From assembly GCA_036346355.1 (NCBI GenBank), contig CM070585.1, forward strand, positions 4,045,001 to 4,109,000: a DNA stretch of 64,000 nucleotides, in the 5' to 3' direction. The translations under genes were made by a program, and so were the position numbers. Origin of the DNA: Rhipidocladum racemiflorum (lineage: Eukaryota; Streptophyta; Magnoliopsida; Poales; Poaceae). The notes below the pieces were generated by a model, which did no database searches, was not told the DNA's origin, and saw only the letters and a program-made list of their open reading frames with translations. Positions 32,961 through 43,500 of the stretch are shown piece by piece. Positions within the stretch are counted from its first letter, which is position 1. Each line of letters begins with the position of its first letter.

Positions 32961-33790
32961 CCTTTTGCAACTACTTTTTGTGTTCTTAGATATGAAGGTA
33001 TTGGAACATGGTGTTTCCAGTGGGAGGAGATAGAGGACGAACACCAAAAGGAGACGATGAGAACATTACTAGCAGTGGAAGACACGCAGGAGCACTTAGA
33101 GGCATGAACCAAGCCGCATGACTTCATTTCATGTGGCCCCACAAGATCCTATGCAGCCCCCTATGTCCTTCCATATATGCCATTAACGAAGAAAGGAAGG
33201 AAGCAAGAAAGAAGGAAGGAGAAGAAGGAATGGAAGGAGAAAATTCAACCATCTTCAAACAAGGAAAGAGATCACCATAACATGGAAAGATGAGTACATC
33301 ACAAGGAAATTTCCCACACGGTTACTGTTCACGCATGGTACTGCTTGGACGATCTACTGTTCACACCCCACAACTATATATATGTGCCCTCCATACAGTG
33401 TAAAGACAACCATGAACTTTTAGATTAAAGATAAACTCTTGATTCTATGGTTTGTGCTCAATGCCTCCATTAGAATAAGGAGTTATAATCTGAAATTTAT
33501 CATCGTTGTTCTTGCAACTTTTTGGGGTGATTGCAAGGAAGCGTATGTCTACTTCGTGTGATCAAGTAGGGGAGGACCAAAGCATGTTCTTGGGCGAATT
33601 CACGTGTCGCAGGTTGCCATATCGAGATGGTGGTTGGTGCTAGTGTTCGTTAGGGTTCACGAGTCCGAGTTATCATATTCGTCATCGCAAGATCGTGCCA
33701 CCTCGTATCATCTAGGATAATAGGATCGAGAATATCGCTCATCATCTAGGAGTAAATGACCATCCCATACGTGTACATTTCTAATGATTT
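32961..33790 (+). repeat. Probable 3' LTR remnant of the gypsy fragment
   Basis: The region follows the pol tail in the same orientation, carries a TATA box (CTATATATATGTG near 33374) and non-coding sequence typical of an LTR. No second LTR is available for comparison and exact ends are not defined. Confidence 0.4.
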
Positions 33791-34439
33791 ATGCAATTTA
33801 TTATCTAGCAAGTATATGGATTACAACTTTTTAGTAACATGTCGTTCGTGGAATTTTCTATGTTGATGAAGCAGAAAAACGCCTTGCTTCAGGCACCCTT
33901 TAATTAAACTACCATCTGAGTAGCTAGAAGGGGTAGATCTAGCATATAAGTATTGGGGTCACAGGACAGCCCAATGACTTCTTATCTTACTAAACATATT
34001 AAGATTATAGTAGAAATAGCATATCACAATTTGTAAATAAGTAATAACCCTGCTGCTCTAGTAAGAGTGACCATAATGATATTTATTTGTGGATCTGTCA
34101 TTGGTAGCTAGAAGGCATCCTTTCATATAACAGTCCAAATGTAGGGATAGTTCTTCTACGTGAAAATATCTAAATCCCGTCACCAGCAAGCCCCATGGGA
34201 ATGGTCTTAACAAAGGTGCCGCTTGTAGGACCTCAAAACCTAGCATATGTCCCCTGCAGCATAATCTACTATCTACAATCAACAAGTAAAATAAAAGAAG
34301 CCATGAAGAGAGACAACCTCATATTTATTAAGCTCCATGATAAATGTATGCTTTGTATAGGACACAGGAGGCCACGGTCTTCCTGGCCGCTGTTGTAAGC
34401 ACAGAGCAGTAATCATCGTACTCAACATCCCAAGATAGA
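33791..34439. other. Intergenic, no gene seen
   Basis: AT-rich sequence with short unsupported ORFs. No terminal repeats, RNA genes or coding motifs were recognised. Confidence 0.3.
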
Positions 34440-36010
34440 GAGAGTCAGATGAAGGACTAAAATGGCGACCAGAGAGAGGGTGAATGATCCCAAATTAAAA
34501 TCTCCCTCTTCAAAAAGAATCCAACCAAAGACCCTAATTCAATCAATGAAGCACAAAAGAGCAAAAACTGAAGAATCTGTTCTAGCCGGTGCTACCACGG
34601 TACAAGGGCGATAGTACCAGAGGTAGGAACTACCGGCTGATTCTGGACGGTAGTACCGGCATCAAGAACAGAAGGCAAAAACAAAACAACCGCAAAGATA
34701 GAATTAAAGGATCTCTTGATCGGCTAGTCCAAAATCCATGAAACTTGAAATGCACCATATTATGGGTGTCGAGAACCTATTCCATCCTTCAATCACAAGG
34801 ATTGGAGTCAAAGTCCTGACCTTTAACCAATCAAAGGAAGAGTGCACTAAGAATCAAAATCTTGGTCTTGGACTTGCTCGTGGGTTTTGATGATCAAAAT
34901 GGTCTTGGGCCACCTCCCACACGTTAAAGCAAGTAAGAACTCAAGAGAAGAACTCCAAGAACACAATCGACAAAGATTTCTCTAAGATTTAGCAAAAGAT
35001 TGATTCTAGAGATAAACAAGAGGCAATGCCTAGGTGATTCAGATATGATCTAAGAAAAATCCATCCTTCAATCACTCATCCTTGGCACAAAATCCACACG
35101 TATTTAGAAGGAGGGGAGGCAAATCCAAATGTGCAGAATTTAAATTGTAGGAAAGTAAATACTGAATTTAAATTGCGGAATGTAAAGACATAATGTAAAT
35201 ACAGAATTTAAATTCAGAAGTAAAGAAAAATAAATTTTTATTTTTCTGGTTGAAGGTTTACAAAGTATCACAATAAGGTAGGCAAAACTCAAAGGAGCAC
35301 AACAACCTTCAAGAGGAGAGGCACCCCTCTCCCCCTCTTATTGCACAAGGGAGTCAATCTCCACCCTTAATGACCTTCTTGGCCCTCAAGAAACCTCATC
35401 AAGGGTTGAGATGAACTCCCTCTCATACATGGGTTAACTCGTAACCCAATAGCATAACAGGTTTTGCACACTTCTCAAAACGAACTAACTTGGCTGCTAC
35501 CCCATCCTTTAAACCGCAATCCAACGGCCCTCCTTGATCTGAGCAAATCCAAGATAGCATCCCAGCCGTTCCCTTGCCTCCATGGCTTGCAGCGACTCCG
35601 TCTCCGGGCATCCTCCGGTGATCCCTGACCGTCTGAACCTCCAGCGCACCTAGCTTAGTCCCGGTCATCATCCGCTTCACCATGACCTCGCGCTATCATC
35701 CTGCAACCATAAAAAACAAGAAAATCCCTCACATAGCTTTGTCCAATAATTTATGCACATTAATCAATCACATGAAGAATGTTGCATTTATTTCAGATCA
35801 TGTCTTGCAGTAAAAGTCGGCACTACCACCTATTTGAGACCGATAGTACCTCTCGGTCGGCACTACCGCTCTCCAGAGACCAGTAGTTCCACTCGCGCTA
35901 AAGTTCGTGCGAGAACACCTCTCTGAAAAATAATTACCGCCGTTCTATGCTCGGTAGCTCTGACAAGCCAACACTACCGCCATCCCAGGTCGGTAATACC
36001 GTCCAACACT
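34440..36010. repeat. Old LTR-like repeat with GGTAGTACC-rich ends
   Basis: The left part contains CCAGAGAGAGGGTGAATG, a phrase I associate from memory with LTRs of large copia elements in grasses. Clusters of the near-palindrome GGTA(G/C)TACC/GGCACTACC occur at about 34590-34670 and 35815-36005. The middle holds an AT-rich imperfect tandem (AATTTAAATTG(C/T), about 35120-35240). There is no coding support for the minus ORF at 35423-35683. A solo LTR is the most likely explanation, at low confidence. Confidence 0.3.
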
Positions 36011-36538
36011 GATTGCACCTTAAATTACTTTTTTTTTTCAAATCTAATTCAAATTTAAACTCAAACCCGAGCAAATCTAACTCAAATAAAATCAAATACT
36101 TATTACAAACATAAATAGATCTCTACATGGTCTTTTAAAAGAGAACCATATAAACACGAGGGCACTACTGGAACTAGGCACTCGAGAGCAGAAACGCTGA
36201 GCACCTAGCACTGATAGCAAACATTAGTGCCAACAAAATGCAGGGCCTAAACTCGTTATGCATTATCCATATCAGCCGCAGAATAAAAGGCATTTCTCAG
36301 TGGAATCAGACCACGCCGCCATTGAAACCTGTCGATCACTACACCGGAGGAGCACAGCAAACTCCCATCATCGCATGTGCCGCTCAGAACGACTGATTAA
36401 CGCAGAGTAAACCCTTATGATCGTGCTTCCTTTCAACCTTTCACAGGACCGATCAGCATCGAAACCACTAAATCACGAGCCGTTCCGAGCCTAAATTTGT
36501 GATCTCACAAGATGCAGAAATGAACTTTCACGTTAGGA

Positions 36539-36822
36539 CATAGTTGAGAAAGCATACGATATATTATGAAAGTAGAAAAATAAAGACGTTGAATCAAACT
36601 TGAACGATCTAGATATAGGTGGAATCTCATCTCCTCTACGTAAACACATTTGACACATAACACCCTAGAAAAATTATAAAGTTCAGCACCTTAAGTGGAG
36701 GAGGTAGGATTCCACCTAAATCTAAACTATTCAAGTTTGATCTAACATCTGTATTTGTCTACGTTCATGCTTTCACTGTATGCGTATTTTGATTATATAC
36801 TTTCTCGACGTAGTTCTCTAGG
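36539..36822. mobile_element. Fold-back MITE with arms of about 110 nt
   Basis: The left arm (GAGAAAGCATACGATATATT ... GGTGGAATCTCATCTCCTC) is matched in reverse complement by the right arm (GAGGAGGTAGGATTCCACCT ... ACTTTCTCGAC). The whole segment could fold into one long hairpin with a short loop around 36660. It is non-coding. Confidence 0.65.
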
Positions 36823-37031
36823 TAAAGATGACCCCAGCAAGGTAAACCTAAACTCTCGTGTTTTCACCCACTGTTCCCTACTTCCCAATTGGTACCCGCC
36901 GTTTCTTGATTGATGGAGCACCTTAGTAGACGGCAGGAGGCTGCGTCGTTATGCATGCGAGCAGGCGTTGCACGTGCACCACGGCAAAGGACATAGGAGA
37001 AATCAGACGGTCGGATAACCTGTAAGGCTGC

Positions 37032-37901
37032 GGAAAATTTTGTATTTCATACAATTTTTTATCTGTACTTATAAAACGATATAATTTTTGTGTATTTTAA
37101 AAAAAACCGGTCATATTCAGAATCTAAAAATCCAGTTTTGAATACCCGGTTTTCCAAAAACCGGATATAGCGTATTTGGAATCTGTAAAACCAGCACCGT
37201 GTATTCGGCGCATGAAAATTCGGGTATTTAATACCTGGTTCCTGGTAAACCGGATATGGGAGGCATACCCGGTTCCCGATGAACCGGCTATGGGCAACGC
37301 GACGTCTAACATCTGACATTTGGCCGTTTATCGATTCATCTAACATCTCGTTGTGTACTCGATACGCCACTCGAACTCTAGAGCGGCTAGTCTATATTGT
37401 GGAATACCCAAGAATATTGTATCTGCTTGGGGCTTATGAGTTGGGACTCGGGAGTGACGCATCTCTCGCTAAGAAAAGGAAAAAAAAACATCTTAGTCAT
37501 CTCAGTCGATATAATCTAGTCATCATCTAGATATTTCACCCCTTTTCAAAGGAATATGTTCAATGTCCTGACGAAGCAAAGCAATCCATCGTGCACATGA
37601 CGAAGCAAAGCAAATCAACACCACCACTTAAAACCACGCCGCACATAGCCGGTTCACCAGGAACCGGGTATGTCCTCCATATCCGATTCACTAGGAATTG
37701 AATACCTAGATTTTTATGCCCTGAATACACAATACCCGGTTTTTCAGATTCCAAATACGCTATATCCAGTTTTTGAAAAATCGGGTATTTAAAACCGGAT
37801 TTTCAGATTTCGGATATGATTGGTTTTTTTGTAAATACGCGAAAATGTTGTATCGTTTTGTAAATACAGATCAAAAGTTGTATCAAATACAAAAATTTTC
37901 G
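37032..37901. mobile_element. Non-autonomous Mutator-like element with long terminal inverted repeats
   Basis: Inverted repeats of about 270 bp (37032-37300 and 37620-37901) begin GAAAATTTTTGTATTT and contain repeated CCGG-TAT(T)-CCGGTTT phrases. A 9-bp target duplication TAAGGCTGC (37023-37031 and 37902-37910) flanks the element; 9-bp duplications with long inverted repeats are the hallmark of Mutator/MULE elements. The 320-bp centre encodes no transposase and no recognised host gene. Confidence 0.82.
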
Positions 37902-37924
37902 TAAGGCTGCAGGTAACTGGGCAA

Positions 37925-38990
37925 TCATTAGAACTAGGCAGAGCCGCAACTGTATTGCATCGCGCGAAATTTGGTCCGGAGTTCTTTTTGCAAAAAAATA
38001 TAGGAGGATCTCAACGTAATTTCAGTTTTCTAGTGGTGGTTTTCCAAAAATAGGTTGTGTAGAAGACGTCTGCGAATTTGCGTAACTATAGGGTCCATTT
38101 TGCAAAAAAAATGGTGGAAGACCTGTTTCTCGAATCTATGGAACTACGGAGTCCTTTTTTGCAAATAACTGGTGGAAGGACCTAGACGTAATTTCAGATT
38201 TTCTTGAGGGCTCTTCTGCGAAAACGGCAAAAAATGGTGGATGATCCATTCGCGAATCTACGGAACTACGGAGTATTTTTTTTGTAAAATAATCGGTGAA
38301 AAGACCTAGATGTAATTTCGAATTTACCAGACGGCTCTTCCACATAAACGATGACATTGCACGCTTGTTGAGCTCCAATCTCCTTGGCTTTAAGAGTAAA
38401 TAATACTAGGCATAGTTGTGCGCTACGCTGCGCCGTGCGAAATTTGGTTCGATGATTATCGTAGGGACTTTTTTGTAAAAAAATTTTGGAGGACCTAAAC
38501 GTAATTCCAAATTTTTAGGGTCTTTTTTGTAAAAGTAGCGATGGAAGGACCTAGATGTAATTTTAAATTTTTCGAAGGGCATTTTCGCGAAGGAGGTGAC
38601 GTGGCGAGCTTAGCTCTCAGCTGAGCTCTCAGCAATTCTTCCAAGCATAAGAGTTGCTAGGTCAATAAGCGGGCGCAAGCCGCGTGCATGAACGAAAAAT
38701 GAACTTGCGTTTTTTTTTGTAGAAAAAATGGACCAAGATGTATTCTACAATTTTTCGGAGTGCCATTTTTGAAAGAAAAAAAATTATTTTTGGGAAAAAT
38801 GGACGGCGACAAAAAAATGGATCAAGACATATTTTATAAATTTTCGGAGGGTCTTTTCATGTTTTTTCTGAGAAAAATAGACTGGGACAGAAAAATGAAC
38901 CAAAACGCACTTTCCAAATACTCAGAGGGCCTCTACACGTTTTTTTTAACGGTGACACATGAAGGCCTTCTCTAGTCCTCAAAGCTCCCA
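37925..38990. repeat. Two diverged copies of a larger repeat, with inner short repeats
   Basis: A block beginning ACTAGGCA(G/T)AG...GCGAAATTTGGT(C/T)CG occurs at about 37929 and again at 38403. Inside, phrases of the type TTTTTTGCAAAA-(A)TGGTGGAAG-GACCTAGA(C/T)GTAATTTC recur every 100-150 bp. It is non-coding. On the minus strand both blocks end in CTAGT after a GC-rich hairpin-like stretch, as Helitron 3' ends do, but this is weak. Confidence 0.45.
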
Positions 38991-39001
38991 ACTTTAATAT
39001 A

Positions 39002-39301
39002 TCTTAACTATTATAAGAATGAGTTGGTGGTGATGGTGAGTCTGCTAGGCCGTTCTTGGGCCAGAACAGTAGGGGCCTAAGGCCCAGTAGGTGAGTCACT
39101 ATTGTCTTGCTAACCTATAGTTGTAAATATACATGACAACTCAATATAGATGATTTGATTTATTTATTAGCTTACAAAGATATGTTTTGCTTGATATGTG
39201 TGTTACAGAAAATTGATTTATTGTATGGTTTAGGATTCTGTATTATAATTATGTATTATTCTCTTTTAAAATTCCGTTGCAACGCACGGGCATCTTACTA
39301 G
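39002..39301 (+). mobile_element. Short Helitron-like element
   Basis: The candidate starts TCTTAACTATTATAAGAATG and ends with a small hairpin-capable segment (CCGTTGCAACGCACGG) eleven bases before CTAG. It sits between host A (39001) and T (39302), as Helitrons do, and shows no target duplication. It is 300 bp with no coding capacity. The start is less certain than the end. Confidence 0.5.
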
Positions 39302-39302
39302 T

Positions 39303-39307
39303 GTATG

Positions 39308-39364
<57 letters not shown>

Positions 39365-39375
39365 TGTGTGTGTAT
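39303..39375. repeat. (TA)n/(TG)n microsatellite
   Basis: TATGTATG leads into about 25 TA units and then a TGTGTGTG run, directly after the Helitron-like 3' end. Confidence 0.9.
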
Positions 39376-39406
39376 TATTAGTAGGCTTTATTCGCTTGTA
39401 CGACGG

Positions 39407-39815
39407 CAGGGTTCACAAAATCGACAAAAATCGCTCAAAAATCGTTGTTTTCGACCGTATCGAACCGATTTGAAATTCTAAACCGCTCGATACACCAGTT
39501 TAATTCAAAAAAATCCAAAAAAAATTGAAAAAATTTATACGATGAAAACCGGTCGAAAAATCGTGAAAACCGAGCGGTTTTTCGAGAAAACAGACGAAAG
39601 CCGCTCAAAAAACCGACCGCCCAAAAGGTTCGATTCACCGAACGGTTTTTCGAGAAAACCGACCGGTTTTCATTTTTTTAATTTGTTTTAAATGTTTTGT
39701 TCAAACGCTCGGTTTCGAAACTCTTCGGTTTTTAACGATTTTCGCTCGATTTTCACGATAAATCGGTACCGCCGGGATCTTGATTTTTACTTCGAAAACG
39801 GTTGGATGAACACTG
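39407..39815. mobile_element. hAT-type non-autonomous element
   Basis: The ends read CAGGGTTCA on the left and, in reverse complement, CAGTGTTCA on the right. The flanks TACGACGG (39399-39406) and CACGACGG (39816-39823) agree at 7 of 8 bases, fitting an 8-bp hAT duplication. The interior is full of CGATTTT/AAAATCG and CGAAAACCG phrases, like the element at 17775-18778. Confidence 0.65.
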
Positions 39816-40170
39816 CACGACGGCACCAACTACGTGAGCCTAGCTTGCATGCATGCTACCCAGGAGGCGGTCGGCATAGCAGTAAACGAGGCAAGCTCGA
39901 GGGACTTGAATTGAGGTTTGAATTTGAATTTAGACTCTGAGTTCAGTTTGACTCAAACTCAAGTAGACTTGAATTCAACTTAGATAAACTCATAACAATC
40001 AACAATTTAACATGCAACAATTTTCAACAATAGAAAAAGCTTAAATTCAAGCTCGATAAGAATTAACATACAATAATATTTAACAAATGATACGTAAATT
40101 TTCCTAGATATATGAGTTATTCGAGCTCAGCTTGTTGAAATTCACGAGCTCAAGATCAAACTTGGGCTCA

Positions 40171-40396
40171 ACTTAGGGTGTGTTTGGTTCATAGGATGAG
40201 ATTGAATAGGATGAAATGATCTTGTACCATTTAATTCTATTATTTTGGGTAAATGAGATGGTTCAACATCTAGAGAAAATATTCCTCAAATTTGTATCAC
40301 TTGGTCCAAGATGGGATAGTTTCATTCAAGCAACCAAACGTATGGATAACTTTTTTCTTGAACCATCTCATACATGTAAGCAAAGCACCCTTATTT
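40171..40396. mobile_element. MITE with AGGGTGTGTTTGG end
   Basis: The left end AGGGTGTGTTTGGTTCATAGG is roughly complementary to the right end CTCATACATGTAAGCAAAGCACCCTT. The body repeats GATGAGATTG/ATCTCAT phrases. No clean target duplication was found. Confidence 0.45.
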
Positions 40397-40595
40397 GGAA
40401 GAGCTCGAATCAAAGTTAGACCGAGCCAAACTCCCAACGGCTCGTGAGCCGAGCTTTTTTTTTACGAGACTAACGGTGGCATCGTGCCCACACGGGAAAT
40501 TAGCATACAAATGGCAGCAACCTATCAAATCAAGCAGGGCGTACGCGACCAGGGAGTCAGATTCTACATTAGCAAAGCACTGACCAACTCGACGT

Positions 40596-43500
40596 CTAGT
40601 GACTGTAATCCTGGCTCTCAGATCTCCAGGAGTGAGCACGATCCCCGTGGTGTCGGCGGTCTCTGTGCCGAGAATGATTGCCGCTGTCATGTGGATGCTC
40701 TCCGTGATGCCTCTGCTGATGAGATCGATGAGGGCTGTAGCCTGCTTCGGTTGAAGTCCTTCGACTTTTGCAGCTGCCATCCTCCCTGTCTGAAGATATT
40801 TCTCCCGGCTCCCGGCTTCTTCGCCGCTTGTGATGACCCCAATCGTCTCCGGTTGGGCTTCTCTGCCTACTGTAGCTGCTGGCCTCCCTAGAGGTAGATG
40901 ATCTTTTTCTCCTCTGTGATTCTTCTCGCCGGTCATAACTGCTTTTCCGCCTGTGGGGGCTGCCGTCATCTCCAGTTGGACTTCTTTGCCTTCTGTAGTT
41001 GCTATCAGCCCTGTCCTTCGATCTTCTCCTCGGAGGTGAATCTTCCCTGTCAATATAGTCGCCTTTTCGCCTCGGTGGTGGGGGAACCTGTGATATTGGG
41101 AGCAAACAGTGTTATTTCAGACACAAAAAAGAGAGAAATTTTACGGTGCATTATACTATACTGGTATTATATAATGTGCAGTAGAAATCACATCTAACTG
41201 TTGATTTGTCAAGAGTGTTTCTACTACTCTACTACCAGATGAAGTATAAGTAAACTCTAGTTAATCTGATCCGTTGGATCGAAAAGAATAAACGGTTCAT
41301 ATTCAATTTAGTGTACTGTAAAAGAGCTCAGAAAAAAAAAACACTCGATGGCAGTAAGCAAACATGAAATAGTCAGTCCATTCCCCAAAAACAGTGTCAA
41401 GGACAGAAACTAAATGTTCAAGGAACTTCTTCAAGATCATAGGATAGCAGAGCGAATAACAATCCTGCTGTGCTTGTGAATACACGCAACTGCCATGGAT
41501 AAGTTACTAGAGTTCCCGCCTTCCACAGCTCATGCGGGTTAAGTAATGACAAACAATGAGTGTATAGCCCATGCTAGAAACACATATAAGAAACAGGGTT
41601 TCTCCTTTCTTCCAAATCTTTTGAGGCAACAGTCAGTTTGTTCTTATTGCTGGCTAAATGTTCCAAGTTTCTAACTCTGTATGCTTACTGGCGGCTATGG
41701 AATTAGTCATACATTAGCTTTTCATTTCTCAGCATGAAAATAATGAATACAGCAAGTTTCTGATTTCAAATGTTATGAAATCAGTAATCGAAAGAGCATA
41801 CTACTTAATAGTTCATGTCAATATTTAGCAATCTTCTGGGCAAATACGATGAAACTAGAAAAGGAAAGACACACCTGAAAACGTGTCATATACCGCCCTA
41901 CAGGTGGTGGTGGGATCCCGAGCTTTTTCAGTTCGTCATAAGGAATAGGCCGCCTGTTTTTTTAAAGAAGCAGAATACACTGTTAATATACATCTAAAAA
42001 CCCCAGAGCACAATTTCCTCAAGTCCCTCGTCATAAGGAATATTGGACTGTAACAAATGTTAGGGTTCATACAAGGGAGCACGAAATGGCCTCTCTCGAC
42101 CTCCGAATCGAAGCTGACCAGATTCTTTCTTTCCTCCAAGCCCTCCTCCTATGAAAAGGCCATTCGAAGATCACCTCAAGTATTCTAAGCAATAAATAAT
42201 ACTTTGCCAGGGAAACATACCTAACCTCCTTGGTATCCATCCAGGCATAAGTTGCTGCCTATAGTAATCTACGATCACTTCACTGCCATCAATAATGGAA
42301 TCGTGTGCATCCTTCAGGACAGGGGCAGTATGAAACAAATTTGTTTTAGATATCGCAGAGACTCAGGACAGAGCTAGAAACAAGGATGCGAGAACTCAAA
42401 ACATCACACAGCTGATACCTCATAGGCACGACGCATCTCCCTGCCCGTTTCATACTCAACAAATGCATAACCACGAGAAGCACCAGTAACTGCAAACACA
42501 GTAGCCTGGTCAGTAAAAACCGAAGTGTCATGTCCCTTGGCCGATCGGATGAACCGCGGCGTGAGATCGGTAGCAGAACAGAGAACAAGAAGAACAGAAC
42601 AACGTGAGGAAGAAGAAGAAGAAAAAGGAAATGAGGATAAGCAGAGTTTTCAATTCATTTTTCTGTCCCCTGTTACAATCGTACTACCCCTTTCTTTAAT
42701 AGCACTTCTCTCTATCCCTTACATGTGGGCTTGGCCCAGACGTGACATTACCGCCCCCATGAGAAATTGCTTGTCCCCAAGCAATTGTTACGCCTGACCA
42801 TGAATCCTACAAATTTCTCTTGTTTGAAGCTTTCTTGCAGCCAGTTCAGAGATATTATCCAAATCTCACACTCATTGGCCTCACTCACACCAAACCACAT
42901 GGTAAGCAGATCGGGTCCCTTGACACTAATGAAGTTAGCCTGGCACTCGTTAGCAATCGCCTTGGCCAACAGAGTCTTTCCACACCCAGGAGGGCCATAT
43001 AACAAAACGCCTTTGGAAGGAGACATGCCAGACCTCTCAAATTTCTCTGGATGCCCTCCCGGACATTGGACAGTCTCCTGTATTTGGTGCAACTTGAGCA
43101 GAGCATCATTCTGTTCATTTTTAATTCCCGGCGGATATTGTAGATTCCCAAGTTGACTAAACAAAAGATCCTTCTCTGCTAACAAAAATGAGTGCTTGTC
43201 TCCCAGATCAGTATGCTTCTCCAATTTCCAATGAATACATGATGAACTGAAGCGAGCTAAGCGACCCAAACGAGATTCTGCAATAAACCTTGTATTCTCC
43301 TGCTTCCTAGTTACTTTGTAGATGTAACATAGATGTCCAATTACATCTTGGGAAGCCACACGCGATGTCCAATCTGCCCTTTGGCTACAGCCTACAGATG
43401 TTATCAATTGTTCGTGAAGTATAAAGCTGGGCTAGCTCATCTTCACCTTTACACAAAATAGATGACACCAACTCAATTACAGCACTAGGGGTCTGCCAAT

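Noticed and set aside
36162..36180. CACTACTGGAA as a CACTA transposon end
   Set aside because: No matching opposite end, no 3-bp target duplication and no clear subterminal repeats beside it.
40391..41197. Other-frame ORFs over the last U11/U12-35K exon
   Set aside because: The Arg/Ser/Asp-rich codons of the RS-like tail create open shadow frames; only the 41087-40596 frame matches splice sites and family.
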